A DNA stretch of 64,000 bases. Source: Pseudomonadota bacterium (GTDB taxonomy: Bacteria; Pseudomonadota; Gammaproteobacteria; Burkholderiales; Burkholderiaceae_C). A model generated the notes under the pieces. It worked only from the letters and a program-made list of their open reading frames with translations, was not told the origin of the DNA and ran no database searches. Of the stretch, positions 8,186 through 19,388 are shown one piece after another; the first letter of the stretch is position 1; the number at the start of each line of letters is the position of its first letter. A program made the position numbers and the translations under genes. The stretch lies in the NCBI GenBank assembly GCA_018241405.1, contig JAFEDY010000011.1, forward strand, positions 26,122-90,121. The letters are read 5' to 3'.

Positions 8186-8232
8186 GTGTTGTACTTCGGA
8201 GTTGAGACCACCGGGTTCCTGGTGTACAACAC
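8186..8232. repeat. 9 bp perfect inverted repeat
   Basis: GTGTTGTAC at 8186-8194 is the exact reverse complement of GTACAACAC at 8224-8232, with 29 bases between. It lies just outside the IS30-like relic and just upstream of the nuclease-like gene. It could be an IS end or an operator/hairpin in the leader of that gene; the sequence alone does not decide. Confidence 0.5.
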
Positions 8233-8256
8233 GTGACCACAAACGAGGAGATGCCA

Positions 8257-9597
8257 GTGAACCGTCAAACCACCCCAATGGTCGCTGATAAGCTGTATTC
8301 TTTCTTGTCTGACCCTGAACTGACTGAGCTAGTGGAGCAGGTCAAGATAACCGACGACATTCTTGATGTCATTACTTTGAGCGAAAACCAGCATTCGGAC
8401 ATGTTGGCCTGGTGTTTAACGCCGGGCGAAGGGCACGGCCAAGGGGATGCCGTTATCAAGGACTTCCTTGAGGCCGCTTATCGAGAGTCGAGTAAAACGA
8501 CATTTGACAACAAAAAGTTCTTTAAAAAATGGACCCCCGGTCGAATTCGCGTGTCAAGTTTTGGCGCCGCCTTCGTGACGCGCGAATTCTCGGTCAAGAT
8601 AAAATATCCAGGTCATGACGAAAAGCGCCCAGGGAGAATCGATCTTTTCATCGTCGATCCGCAGAACAAGCTGTTGATCGCGATTGAAAACAAGGTAGGT
8701 GCAAAGTTGACTGAATCTCAACTTGACGACTACCGGTCTGCCGTCAATTCTGAGATTGGTTGCCGCCAAATATTCAGAAACTACGAGTTCGCATACATCG
8801 TGTTGGATCGTGAACTCAGTTGGTACACCGATGCTCAACTCAACGAACTAGGCAAGCGGTGGGTTTTTCTCGACTACACATGGCTTGAGGCGTCAGCACA
8901 ACGTGCTCGACTACAGCTCGCGCGTAACAACCAGGCGGTGCAGTTGCTTGTAGCCTATTGTCAAAAGCAAACTGACTGGGAAAGTTCCTCAGAAGCGCGC
9001 CTGTCTGAGCTGGTTAGTGAAGTCGCCAGCCGGCACCCGTATGTGATCACGGCACTCCGGGCGCTGCGTGGTCAGGGTGTCCCGAAATGGACCCCGACAA
9101 CACTCGAAGGCATTTCTGGCGAGCTAACTCTCTTCTATGTCCAGAACTTGCGCGTGTGCAAGCTGCTGATGCGCAGCCAAGGTATTGCATTGTTGCAACG
9201 GAAGATTACTCAGGCCCTTGGCCTCAGACCCAACGACATGCTTGGCGGGCGAACGAAGTTCAATTTCGTAACATCAGAAATGGCTAAGTTGTCTGTAGAT
9301 GGTGATAGCTTGTGGGCGCTGTCGATCAATGTCTATAGGCAACCGAAGAGTGACGACGATAAGCCTCTCTATACGCTAAGAGTAGTCTGGCGCAGAGAGG
9401 CTTTCGACGACGATGGTGATGCGGATGTGGTGCGCCGCCACTTGACAAAGCAACTGCCTGACCTCAAACGTTTCGACTCGGCCGCGGTGCGGAGAATCAT
9501 CGTCAATCGCGACCTTGATGCTGATGCGGTGCTGGAGCAAGGGGTGGCATTGGCAAAGCAGTTGTCTGCGTCGTTGACGAGCTGGCGTAAGACTTAG
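8257..9597 (+). CDS. PD-(D/E)XK nuclease superfamily protein (orphan)
   Basis: A 446-residue protein with the hallmarks of a PD-(D/E)XK nuclease-like family (PDDEXK_4 type). An N-terminal ENQHSDMLAWCLTPGEGHG segment is followed by a RIDLFIVD strand with the acidic residue near D129 and by LLIAIENKVGA with E144 and K146, and then QLDDYRSAV. The C-terminal half is unrecognised. GTG 8257 is chosen because GAGGAG at 8245-8250 is six bases upstream; ATG 8251 and GTG 8233 are alternatives. The gene is clearly lower in GC than its surroundings and lies among transposase relics. Relatives occur in defence-type and mobile contexts, but no partner gene is present and the function is unknown. Confidence 0.75.
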   Translation: MNRQTTPMVADKLYSFLSDPELTELVEQVKITDDILDVITLSENQHSDMLAWCLTPGEGHGQGDAVIKDFLEAAYRESSKTTFDNKKFFKKWTPGRIRVSSFGAAFVTREFSVKIKYPGHDEKRPGRIDLFIVDPQNKLLIAIENKVGAKLTESQLDDYRSAVNSEIGCRQIFRNYEFAYIVLDRELSWYTDAQLNELGKRWVFLDYTWLEASAQRARLQLARNNQAVQLLVAYCQKQTDWESSSEARLSELVSEVASRHPYVITALRALRGQGVPKWTPTTLEGISGELTLFYVQNLRVCKLLMRSQGIALLQRKITQALGLRPNDMLGGRTKFNFVTSEMAKLSVDGDSLWALSINVYRQPKSDDDKPLYTLRVVWRREAFDDDGDADVVRRHLTKQLPDLKRFDSAAVRRIIVNRDLDADAVLEQGVALAKQLSASLTSWRKT

Positions 9598-9732
9598 CCC
9601 ATAAATAGAGAGGACTCGCCCTGGCAAGCAGGGTCAAGTCTCTCATTTAACTTAGGCGTCAAAAACATCTCCCGTGGCATCCCCGCGGCCACTGCAGGCG
9701 TGCAGCGCGGTTCAAATTACCTGGAGTAGAAA

Positions 9733-10197
9733 ATGTTCAACCCAAAGCAACCGACGCACTTCGAGCCGGGAGAAGGCAAGATCTTCAAGATTGGCCGGAT
9801 GAGCATGACGTTCAAGACGACCGCTGGCGGGAACTGGAACGCATATACCGTCTGCGAAGCTGTAGAGCCACCCGAGTCAGGTGCGGGCTACCACCGACAT
9901 CCCACCTACGACGAGACGTTCATCATCTGCGAAGGGCACTACGACTTCCGTCTCGACGGAAAGCTGTTGAAATTGGGCCCTGGTGACGTGGTTTTCGTTC
10001 CGCGCGGAACGCCACATGGCTTCGTCAGCACCGGGCCCGAGGTGGGCCGTCAAATCATCATTAGCTCGCCTGGCGGCGTCTTCGATGCAATGATCGCCGA
10101 AGTGACGGCGCTTGATACAGGAAGTCCCATGAGAAAGGCCTCGGACGAGGCGAGGGCTATCGCAGCCAAGTATGGGCTGGAGTTTCTCCCCGGCTGA
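9733..10197 (+). CDS. Cupin domain protein
   Basis: A 154-residue single-domain cupin. Motif 1 is GYHRHPTYDETFIICEG with H54, H56 and E61 as likely metal ligands; motif 2 is GDVVFVPRGTPHGF with H95. That set is complete for a metal-binding cupin, but the substrate cannot be inferred. ATG 9733 has GGAG seven bases upstream. It lies in the same island as the nuclease-like gene, 135 bases after it, and may have arrived with it. Confidence 0.85.
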   Translation: MFNPKQPTHFEPGEGKIFKIGRMSMTFKTTAGGNWNAYTVCEAVEPPESGAGYHRHPTYDETFIICEGHYDFRLDGKLLKLGPGDVVFVPRGTPHGFVSTGPEVGRQIIISSPGGVFDAMIAEVTALDTGSPMRKASDEARAIAAKYGLEFLPG

Positions 10198-10225
10198 GCG
10201 CGGGCCAGGAGCCGTAGTCAAGAAG

Positions 10226-10324
10226 GTGTCGGCGTTGTACCTGGCTGTCGTCCTGGACTTGTTCAACCATGAGGCCATTGGCTGGTCCGATACGCGGCGT
10301 ATGACGGCGGCTGTGTTGAGGCAC
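10226..10324 (+). pseudogene. IS3-family transposase fragment
   Basis: A 33-codon open stretch reads VSALYLAVVLDLFNHEAIGW, then a few residues later RRMTAA. This matches the first strand of the integrase (rve) domain of IS3-family transposases, where YLAVVLDLFSR..VGW is typical. Nothing else of the element is present; the fragment runs straight into the end of gorA. It marks the right edge of the island. Confidence 0.65.
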
Positions 10325-10325
10325 C

Positions 10326-11675
10326 TTAGCGCATCGTCACAAACTCCTCCGCCGCCGTCGGGTGGATGGCCACCGTGTCGTCGAAGTCGCGCTTGGTCGC
10401 GCCCATCTTCAGCGCGACCGCGAAGCCCTGCAGGATCTCGTCCATGCCATGGCCTATGCCGTGGACGCCGACGATGCGCTCATCCGCCCCCACGCACACC
10501 AGCTTCATGCGTGCCGGCTGGCGGTGCTGCGTCACCGCCGTGTACATGGCGGTGAAGGCGGACTGGTAGACCTTCACGGCGGCGTCGCCATGCTGCGCGC
10601 GGGCCTCGGGCTCGGTCAGGCCCACGGTGCCTATGGGCGGGTGGCTGAACACCACCGAGGGAATGTTGGTGTAGTCCAGGTGCTCGTCGGGCTTGTTGTT
10701 GAACAGGCGTTCGGCCAGGCGCCGGCCCGCGGCCACGGCCACCGGCGTCAGCTCGACCTGGCCGGTGATGTCGCCCACGGCATAGATGCCGGGCACGTTG
10801 GTGTTCTGGTACTTGTCCACGGCCACGTAGCCGCGCTCATTCAGCGTGACGCCGGCGGCTGCTAGCTGCAGGCCGTCCGTGTGCGGCGCGCGGCCAATGG
10901 CCCAGATGATGCAGTCCGTCTGGTGCCGTTCGCCATTGGCCAGCTCCAGCGTCAGGCTGCCGTCGGCGTTCTTGTGCACGGCCGTCGGGCTGGCGTGGGT
11001 GTGCAGCCGGGGGCCCTCGGCCCGCATCACTTCCACCAGAGTGTCGGCGAGCAGCGGATCGAAGTGGCGCAGCGGCGCATGCCTGCGCACGAACAAATGC
11101 GTGTCCGAGCCCAGCGCGTTCAGCACGCCGGCCAGTTCCACGGCGATGTAGCCCGCGCCCACCACGGCGGTGCGCCGGGGCAGATCCTGCAGGGCGAAAA
11201 AGCCGTCCGAATCCAGCCCATGCTCGGCGCCGGGGATGTCCGGGCGCACGGGGTGGCCGCCGGTGGCGACGAGGATATGGTCGGCCGTCATGCGTTCGCC
11301 GTTCACCTCGATGGTGCGGGCATCGACGAAGCGGGCGCGGCCGCGGATCACGTCCACCTTGTTTTTGTCCAGCCCCGCGGCATACGAGGTGTGGATGCGC
11401 GCTATGTAGGCGCTGCGGTTCTTCACCAGGGTGGCCCAGTTGAAGTGGTTGACGGTGGTATCGAAGCCGTAGTCGGGGCCATAGTGCAGGATCGCCTCGG
11501 CGACCTGCGCCGCATGCCACATGACCTTTTTGGGTACGCAGCCCACGTTGACGCAGGTGCCGCCGAGCTCCTGGGCCTCGATCAGCGCGCAGCGCCTGCC
11601 ATGCATGGCCGCACGGTTCACCGAGGCGATGCCGCCGCTGCCGCCGCCGATGGCGATGTAGTCGTAATGTCTCAT
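10326..11675 (-). CDS. gorA: Glutathione-disulfide reductase
   Basis: A 449-residue FAD/NADPH disulfide reductase that returns oxidised glutathione to GSH in the cytoplasm. Seen: the FAD-binding [16 protein letters not shown], the redox-active pair C41/C46 in [13 protein letters not shown], the NADPH-binding [11 protein letters not shown], and the C-terminal HPTAAEEF carrying the catalytic histidine near 438. Length equals that of E. coli Gor. The start at 11675 has AAGGAG seven bases upstream. It is divergent from the molybdenum hydroxylase operon. A gene for GSH synthesis (gshA) lies 30 kb away in this window. Confidence 0.97.
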   Translation of the reverse strand: MRHYDYIAIGGGSGGIASVNRAAMHGRRCALIEAQELGGTCVNVGCVPKKVMWHAAQVAEAILHYGPDYGFDTTVNHFNWATLVKNRSAYIARIHTSYAAGLDKNKVDVIRGRARFVDARTIEVNGERMTADHILVATGGHPVRPDIPGAEHGLDSDGFFALQDLPRRTAVVGAGYIAVELAGVLNALGSDTHLFVRRHAPLRHFDPLLADTLVEVMRAEGPRLHTHASPTAVHKNADGSLTLELANGERHQTDCIIWAIGRAPHTDGLQLAAAGVTLNERGYVAVDKYQNTNVPGIYAVGDITGQVELTPVAVAAGRRLAERLFNNKPDEHLDYTNIPSVVFSHPPIGTVGLTEPEARAQHGDAAVKVYQSAFTAMYTAVTQHRQPARMKLVCVGADERIVGVHGIGHGMDEILQGFAVALKMGATKRDFDDTVAIHPTAAEEFVTMR

Positions 11676-11817
11676 GGGGGACTCCTTGTCGTTCATGTAC
11701 CTGGCCCGAAGTCTATGCCCCAAGGGTTTTACCCAGGTGCGCTGGGCCCGCAGGTTCCAAGAATGGAAGACTTTGCTGCTCCCACCATTTCGCCACGACA
11801 ACCAGGAGACACCCGCG

Positions 11818-12285
11818 ATGCAAATAGAGCTCAAGGTCAATGGCCGCACCGTCACGGCCGACGTGCCGCCCAACACCCTGCTGGTGCAGTTCCTGCGCGA
11901 GTACCTGCGCCTGACCGGTACGCACCAGGGCTGTGACACCGCGCAGTGCGGCGCCTGCACGGTGATTGCCGATGGCCGATCCATCAAGGCCTGCAATGCG
12001 CTGGCGGTGCAGATGCAGGGCGCGGACATCACCACCATCGAGGGCCTGGCCGCGGCCGACGGCACGCTGCACCCGATGCAGGCGGCCTTCAAGGAATGCC
12101 ACGGCCTGCAATGCGGCTTCTGCACGCCGGGCATGGTGATGAGCGCCGTGGACCTGCTGGCGCACAACCCCAAGGCCAGCGAGGCCGAGATCCGCGAGCA
12201 GCTGGAGGGCAACATCTGCCGCTGCACGGGCTACCAGAACATCGTCCGGGCCGTGCAGACGGCCCAGCAGACCATGGCCGCCTGA
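11818..12285 (+). CDS. Molybdenum hydroxylase small subunit, (2Fe-2S)-binding (CoxS-like)
   Basis: A 155-residue iron-sulfur subunit of the xanthine dehydrogenase/CO dehydrogenase family. The plant-type 2Fe-2S cluster ligands are C39, C44, C47 and C59; the C-terminal cluster ligands are C99 and C102 (QCGFCTPGM) and C134 and C136 (ICRCTGY). It passes electrons from the molybdenum site to FAD. It is the first gene of the S-L-M set, with AGGAG ahead of the ATG at 11818. The order differs from the M-S-L order of true CO dehydrogenases. Confidence 0.95.
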   Translation: MQIELKVNGRTVTADVPPNTLLVQFLREYLRLTGTHQGCDTAQCGACTVIADGRSIKACNALAVQMQGADITTIEGLAAADGTLHPMQAAFKECHGLQCGFCTPGMVMSAVDLLAHNPKASEAEIREQLEGNICRCTGYQNIVRAVQTAQQTMAA

Positions 12286-12314
12286 CGGCGCCGGCAATAC
12301 AAGGAGACAACACC

Positions 12315-14687
<2,373 letters not shown>

Positions 14688-14699
14688 GGAGAACCATCC

Positions 14700-15491
14700 A
14701 TGTACGCATTCACCTATGAGCGCCCCAGCACCCAGGCCGACGCACTGAAACTCGCCCAGGCCGGCGCCAAGCCCCTGGCCGGCGGCCAGACCCTGCTGGC
14801 GTCGATGAAGCTGCGCCTGGCCGCGCCCGAGCAGATCGTGGATCTGGGCGCCATCCCCGAACTCAAGGGTATACGCCGCGACGGCAACGCGGTCGTGATC
14901 GGCGCCATGACGCGCCACTGCGACGTGGCCGAAAGCGCCGACGTGCGCGCCGCCATTCCCGCGCTGGCCCAACTCGCCGACGGCATTGGCGACAAGCAGG
15001 TGCGCGCGCGCGGAACCATTGGCGGCTCGGTCGCCAACAACGACCCTGCGGCCGACTACCCCGCGGCACTCATGGCGCTGGGCGCCACGGTGCACACCAC
15101 GGCGCGCACGATTGCCGCCGACGACTTCTTCCAGGGTCTGTTCGCCACGGCGCTCGAGGAGGGCGAGCTGATCACCGCGGTGAGCTTTCCCATCCCGAAG
15201 AAGGCCGCCTACGTCAAGTTCGTGCAGCCGGCCTCGCTGTTCGCCATGATCGGCGTGTTCGTCGCGCAGTTCGACGCCGGCGTGCGCCTGGCCGTGACCG
15301 GCGGCGGCAACGGCGTGTTCCGCCATGGCGCCATGGAGGCCGCGCTGGGCGCGCGCTTCGCCCCCGATGCCGTCGCGGCCATCGCCACCGACGCGGCCGA
15401 CATGAGCGCCGACCTGCACGCCAGCAGCGCCTACCGCGCCCACCTGGTGGGCGTGATGGCGCAGCGCGCCGTGGCGCGAGCGCTGGGCTGA
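14700..15491 (+). CDS. Molybdenum hydroxylase FAD-binding medium subunit (CoxM-like)
   Basis: A 263-residue flavoprotein subunit. The two FAD-binding motifs are AGGQT at 27-31 and TIGGS at 106-110 (RGTIGGSVANNDPAADYPA). It receives electrons from the 2Fe-2S subunit. It begins twelve bases after the large subunit and closes the S-L-M structural set. A strong hairpin follows its stop codon. Confidence 0.95.
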   Translation: MYAFTYERPSTQADALKLAQAGAKPLAGGQTLLASMKLRLAAPEQIVDLGAIPELKGIRRDGNAVVIGAMTRHCDVAESADVRAAIPALAQLADGIGDKQVRARGTIGGSVANNDPAADYPAALMALGATVHTTARTIAADDFFQGLFATALEEGELITAVSFPIPKKAAYVKFVQPASLFAMIGVFVAQFDAGVRLAVTGGGNGVFRHGAMEAALGARFAPDAVAAIATDAADMSADLHASSAYRAHLVGVMAQRAVARALG

Positions 15492-15498
15492 CGGGCCT

Positions 15499-15521
15499 AC
15501 CCCCGCCCGTCCGGCGGGGGT
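15499..15521 (+). terminator. GC-rich hairpin after the hydroxylase structural genes
   Basis: ACCCCCGCC at 15499-15507 pairs perfectly with GGCGGGGGT at 15513-15521 around a 5 nt loop. It starts eight bases after the stop of the FAD subunit gene. There is no clear U-tract, so it may be a partial terminator or an mRNA-stabilising hairpin separating the structural genes from the maturation genes. Confidence 0.45.
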
Positions 15522-15522
15522 G

Positions 15523-15591
15523 GACTTTGCACGTTTTAGGCCGTTTGCGCCCGCCCATGGCGCGCAAGCAGCTATTGTTTTGATAGTAATC
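15523..15591. repeat. Intergenic palindromic repeat, copy 3
   Basis: Contains GTTTTAGGCCGTTTGCGCCC and CGCAAGCAGCTATTGTTTTG ending in ATAG. It ends five bases before the start of the MoxR-type gene at 15596 and so supplies its leader. It is a close relative of the copies at 5719 and 49031. Confidence 0.7.
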
Positions 15592-15595
15592 CGGC

Positions 15596-16519
15596 ATGAT
15601 CGCAGCACCCACCGCCACCGGCCCCTGCCACTCGATAGACGCCCTGGCCGCCGCGCTGCAGTCCGTGGGCTACTTTGCCGACCGGCGCCTTGCCACGGCC
15701 GTGTTCCTGGCGCTCAAGCTCCAGCGCCCGCTGTTGCTGGAGGGCGAGCCCGGCGTGGGCAAGACCGAGCTTGCCAAGGCGCTGGCAAAGGTGCTGTCGC
15801 GCCAGCTGCTGCGCCTGCAGTGCTTTGACGGGCTGGAGCAGCGCGAGGCCCTGTACGAGTGGAACTACACGGCCCAGCTCTTGCACCTGCGCGCCCATGA
15901 GGGAACATCCAGCGCCAGCGCGCTGGAGCAGGAGGTCTACCAGCCGCGCTACCTGGTGCGCCGCCCGCTGCTGCAGGCGCTGGAGGCGCCCGCGCCCGGC
16001 GCGCTGCTGCTGATCGACGAGGTAGACCGCGCCGACGAGCCCTTCGAGGCCTTTTTGCTCGAATACTTGGGAGAGTACCAGGTCAGCATCCCCGAGCTGG
16101 GCACCATACGCGCGGCCGTGCCGCCGGTGACCATCCTGACCAGCAACCGCACGCGCGATTTGAACGACGCCGTCAAGCGCCGCTGCCTGTACCACTGGCT
16201 GGACTACCCCGGGCGCGAGCGCGAGCTGGCCATTGTGCGTGCCCTCGTGCCTCAGGCGCCGGGCCAGCTGGCCGACCAGGTGGCGGCTTTTGTGCAGCAG
16301 CTGCGCACCAGCCCCCATGCCGAGCATTTCCAGCGCGCCCCCGGCATCGCCGAGACGGTGGAATGGGCGCGCGCGCTGGTGGCGCTGGATACGGTGGTGC
16401 TCGACCCCGAGGTCGTTGTCGACACCGCCGGCATCCTGTTCAAGCAGCGCGACGATGTGGCCGCACTCGACCGCGCACTGGCAGAGCAGGCCCTGCAAGC
16501 CAGCCAGGCCGCCGCCTGA
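15596..16519 (+). CDS. coxD: MoxR-type AAA ATPase (CoxD-like)
   Basis: A 307-residue AAA+ ATPase of the MoxR/CoxD group. Walker A is GEPGVGKTE at 50-58 and Walker B LLLIDEVDR at 137-145; TSNRTRDLNDAVKRRC carries sensor 1 and the arginine finger region. In carboxydotrophs CoxD acts with the VWA protein CoxE to build the metal site of the hydroxylase. The stop overlaps the start of the VWA gene (TGATG), so the two are translationally coupled. That matches the usual MoxR/VWA pairing. Confidence 0.93.
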   Translation: MIAAPTATGPCHSIDALAAALQSVGYFADRRLATAVFLALKLQRPLLLEGEPGVGKTELAKALAKVLSRQLLRLQCFDGLEQREALYEWNYTAQLLHLRAHEGTSSASALEQEVYQPRYLVRRPLLQALEAPAPGALLLIDEVDRADEPFEAFLLEYLGEYQVSIPELGTIRAAVPPVTILTSNRTRDLNDAVKRRCLYHWLDYPGRERELAIVRALVPQAPGQLADQVAAFVQQLRTSPHAEHFQRAPGIAETVEWARALVALDTVVLDPEVVVDTAGILFKQRDDVAALDRALAEQALQASQAAA

Positions 16520-17778
16520 TGGGCCTTGCCATGCCCGAGCCGTTGGTACCCGCAAGCCAGCCGCCCCAGCGCATTCCCCAGCTGGGCGACGCGCGCAGCG
16601 GCAAGCTGGCCGGCAATATTGCGGCCTTCTGTCGTGCGTTGCGCCGTGCGGGTGTGCCCGTGGATGCCGCGCGCATCGCGCTGGCCCAGCAGGCGGTGCA
16701 GATGGTGGGCGTGGCGCGCAAGGACGACATGGCCGCCGCGCTGGAGGCGGTGCTGGTTAGCCGCGCGCAGGACAGCCTGGTGCTGCGCGAACTGTTCGAC
16801 GCTTTTTTTCGCGACCCCGAGCTTGCGAGCAAGCTGCTGGCGCAAATGCTGCCGCGCGCCGAGGGCCGCGCCGAGCCCCCGCGCCAGCGCCCGCGCGTGC
16901 GCGAGGCCTTGCAGCCGCCCCGGCCGCAAAAGCAGCCCGAGGCCCATCCCGAGCAGCAGATCGACCTGGACGCAGCCATGACCGCCAGCCGCCTGCAGCG
17001 CCTGCGTCAGGCCGACTTCAACCAGCTCAGCGCCAGCGAATACACCCTGGTCGAGCGCCTGGTGCGCGATATCGCGCTGCCGCTGCCCAGCGTGCCTTCG
17101 CGGCGCACCCGCGTGGGCGGGCGCGGCGCGCGCATCCACTGGGCGCGCACGCTGCGCCAGGCCGCGCGCCATGGCGGCGACCTGGTGGCCCTGCAGCGCC
17201 AGCAGCGCCGGCGCCAGCCGCTGCCGCTGTTGGTGCTGGTGGATGTGTCCGGCTCCATGGAGCGCTACGCGCGCCTGCTGCTGGCCTTTCTGCATGCGGC
17301 CACGTCCCGCGTGCGCGTGGACGGGCAGGCCCAGCCGCTGCGCCGCGCGGTGTTTGCCTTTGGCACGGGCCTGACCGACCTGGGCCCGGCCTTCCGGGAG
17401 CGCGATACCGACGCCATGCTGCAGCGCGCCGGCCAGGCGATACACGACTATGCCGGCGGCACCCGCCTGGGCGACAGCCTGGCCAGCCTGCGCCGCCAGC
17501 ATGCGCGCTGCCTGGTGGGGCGGCGCACGCTGGTGCTCATCATCAGCGATGGGCTGGACACGGGCGAGCCCGAGGATCTGGCGCGCGAGCTTGACTGGCT
17601 CAAGCGCCGCTGCCGGCGCCTGCTGTGGCTCAACCCCCTGCTGCGCTTTGACGGCTATGAACCCAGCGCACGCGGCGCCGCCGTGCTCCACCACGCGGCC
17701 GACGCCATGCTGGCCGTGCACAACGTCACCCGGCTGCAGCAGCTGGCCGGCGCCATAGCCGACCTGATGAAGAACTAA
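16519..17778 (+). CDS. coxE: VWA domain protein (CoxE-like)
   Basis: A 419-residue protein with a C-terminal von Willebrand A domain. The MIDAS motif DVSGS is at 242-246, with the threonine (GGTRLGDSL) and aspartate (IISDGLDTGEP) parts further on. The N-terminal half is helical with an arginine-rich, proline-rich linker. It works with the MoxR ATPase upstream in maturation of the molybdenum enzyme. ATG 16519 overlaps the previous stop; ATG 16531 is an alternative. Confidence 0.93.
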   Translation: MGLAMPEPLVPASQPPQRIPQLGDARSGKLAGNIAAFCRALRRAGVPVDAARIALAQQAVQMVGVARKDDMAAALEAVLVSRAQDSLVLRELFDAFFRDPELASKLLAQMLPRAEGRAEPPRQRPRVREALQPPRPQKQPEAHPEQQIDLDAAMTASRLQRLRQADFNQLSASEYTLVERLVRDIALPLPSVPSRRTRVGGRGARIHWARTLRQAARHGGDLVALQRQQRRRQPLPLLVLVDVSGSMERYARLLLAFLHAATSRVRVDGQAQPLRRAVFAFGTGLTDLGPAFRERDTDAMLQRAGQAIHDYAGGTRLGDSLASLRRQHARCLVGRRTLVLIISDGLDTGEPEDLARELDWLKRRCRRLLWLNPLLRFDGYEPSARGAAVLHHAADAMLAVHNVTRLQQLAGAIADLMKN

Positions 17779-17795
17779 CCGAAGGAGACACAACC

Positions 17796-18344
17796 ATGGA
17801 AATGCAAGGCGCGCGCACATTGGCCATCACCCAGCAGCAGGCTTGGGAGGCGCTCAACGACCCCGAGGTCCTGAAGCTCTGCATCCCCGGCTGCGACAGC
17901 ATCGAAGCCACGGGCGAGGGCGCCTACGACATGGTCAACGCCATCAAGGTCGGCCCGGTGGCGGCCAAGTTCAAGGGCTCCATCGCGCTGGCCGATGTCG
18001 ATGCGCCGAGCAGCTACACGCTGCACTTCGAGGGCAGCGGCGGCGTGGCCGGCTTTGGCAAAGGCAGCGCCCAGGTGTCGCTCACGCCCCAGGACGAGGG
18101 CTGTGAGCTGGCCTACACCGTCAATGCCACCGTGGGCGGCAAGATCGCCCAGGTGGGCCAGCGCCTGATCGACGGCGTGGCCAAGTCCATGGCCGAGAGT
18201 TTCTTCAAGCGCTTCGAAGAGGAAATGCAGCGCCGCCACGGCCCGGCCGACGAGGAACCCGAGGCCAAGCCCGGCGCTCTAAAAAAGATGTGGTCCAAGC
18301 TCAAGGGCGGCGGCAAGGACGCAGCAGCAGAAGGGGAGACGTAA
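17796..18344 (+). CDS. coxG: CoxG-like SRPBCC family protein
   Basis: A 182-residue protein of the CoxG branch of the SRPBCC fold. It starts MEMQGARTLAITQQQAWEAL and has LCIPGCDSIEATGEGAY and the GSGGVAGFGKGSAQV core. In carboxydotrophs CoxG anchors the hydroxylase to the membrane and CoxG-like proteins can bind quinones. The C-terminal tail (residues 155-182) is charged and lysine-rich and has a tryptophan (KKMWSKLKGGG), compatible with membrane association. Good ribosome binding site (AAGGAG). Confidence 0.93.
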   Translation: MEMQGARTLAITQQQAWEALNDPEVLKLCIPGCDSIEATGEGAYDMVNAIKVGPVAAKFKGSIALADVDAPSSYTLHFEGSGGVAGFGKGSAQVSLTPQDEGCELAYTVNATVGGKIAQVGQRLIDGVAKSMAESFFKRFEEEMQRRHGPADEEPEAKPGALKKMWSKLKGGGKDAAAEGET

Positions 18345-18347
18345 GCC

Positions 18348-19388
18348 ATGGAAAACCTCGACGTCACCGTGCTGCGCGCGCTGCGCGACTGGCGCCAGGC
18401 CGGCCGCCAGGCCCTGCTGGTCACCGTGGTGCGCACCTGGGGTTCGTCGCCGCGGCCCGTGGGCTCCATCATGGCCTTGTGCGAAGACGGGGCGGTGATG
18501 GGCTCGGTCTCGGGCGGCTGCATCGAGGACGACCTGATCGCGCGCTACGCCCATGCGGACGGCCCTGACGCCCTGCCGCGCAGCGGCGCGCCACGGTTCG
18601 CCAAGTACGGCGTGACGGCCGAGGAAGCGTTTCGCTTCGGCCTGCCCTGCGGCGGCACGCTGGAGCTGCTGCTGGAATTCGACCCCGACGCCGCCAGCCT
18701 GGCTGCCCTGGTGCAGCAGCTCGACGCCGGCCGCCTAATGCACCGCAGCGTGCGCCTGCTTGACGGTGCTGTGACGCTGCAGGCCGCCGAGACCCCGGCC
18801 GACCTGCGGCTGGACGCCCAGCAGCTCACCAACACCTTTGGCCCGGAGTACCGCATGCTTATCATCGGCGCCGGGCAGATGAGCGAATACCTGGCCACCA
18901 TGGCGCAGTTCTGCGGTTTTGCCGTCACCGTCTGCGACCCGCGCGAGGAATACGGCGGCGCCTGGAACGTGCCCGGCGTGCGGCTGCTCACCACCATGCC
19001 CGACGACACCGTGGCCGCCTTTGCGCCCGATGCGCGCAGCTGCGTCGTGGCCCTCACGCACGACCCCAAGCTCGACGACCTGGCGCTGTTGCAGGCGCTC
19101 GACACGCCGGCCTTCTACATCGGCGCCATCGGCAGCCGGCGCAACAATGCGGCGCGGCGCCAGCGCCTGATCGAGCATTTCGACCAGACCGAGGAGGGCC
19201 TGGCGCGCCTGCGCGGGCCGATCGGCATCTACATAGGCAGCAAGACCCCTCCCGAGATCGCGGTGAGCGTCATGTCCGAGGTGCTGGCCGTGAAGAACGG
19301 CGTGCCCCTGCCGCGCGACATGGACGTGGCCCATGTCAAGGACAGCCAGGGCCAGGCGGCTGCGGGCTCGGCCTGCAAGGTGGGTTGA
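18348..19388 (+). CDS. xdhC: XdhC/CoxI family maturation protein
   Basis: A 346-residue XdhC-type protein that handles the molybdenum cofactor before insertion, including its sulfuration, in the family. The N-terminal XdhC/CoxI domain shows VRTWGSSPRPVGS and SVSGGCIEDD; the C-terminal Rossmann part shows LIIGAGQMSEYLA. It starts three bases after coxG and its stop overlaps the start of mocA (TGATG). Confidence 0.93.
   Translation: MENLDVTVLRALRDWRQAGRQALLVTVVRTWGSSPRPVGSIMALCEDGAVMGSVSGGCIEDDLIARYAHADGPDALPRSGAPRFAKYGVTAEEAFRFGLPCGGTLELLLEFDPDAASLAALVQQLDAGRLMHRSVRLLDGAVTLQAAETPADLRLDAQQLTNTFGPEYRMLIIGAGQMSEYLATMAQFCGFAVTVCDPREEYGGAWNVPGVRLLTTMPDDTVAAFAPDARSCVVALTHDPKLDDLALLQALDTPAFYIGAIGSRRNNAARRQRLIEHFDQTEEGLARLRGPIGIYIGSKTPPEIAVSVMSEVLAVKNGVPLPRDMDVAHVKDSQGQAAAGSACKVG

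Larger units (their letters stand above)
7910..8256. other. Gene-poor left edge of the foreign island
   Basis: Between the CoA-transferase and the nuclease-like gene there are 347 bases with no intact gene. They hold the relic of an IS30-like transposase on the minus strand (8018-8161) and a 9 bp inverted repeat (8186-8194 against 8224-8232). The remainder shows nothing I can name. Confidence 0.6.
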
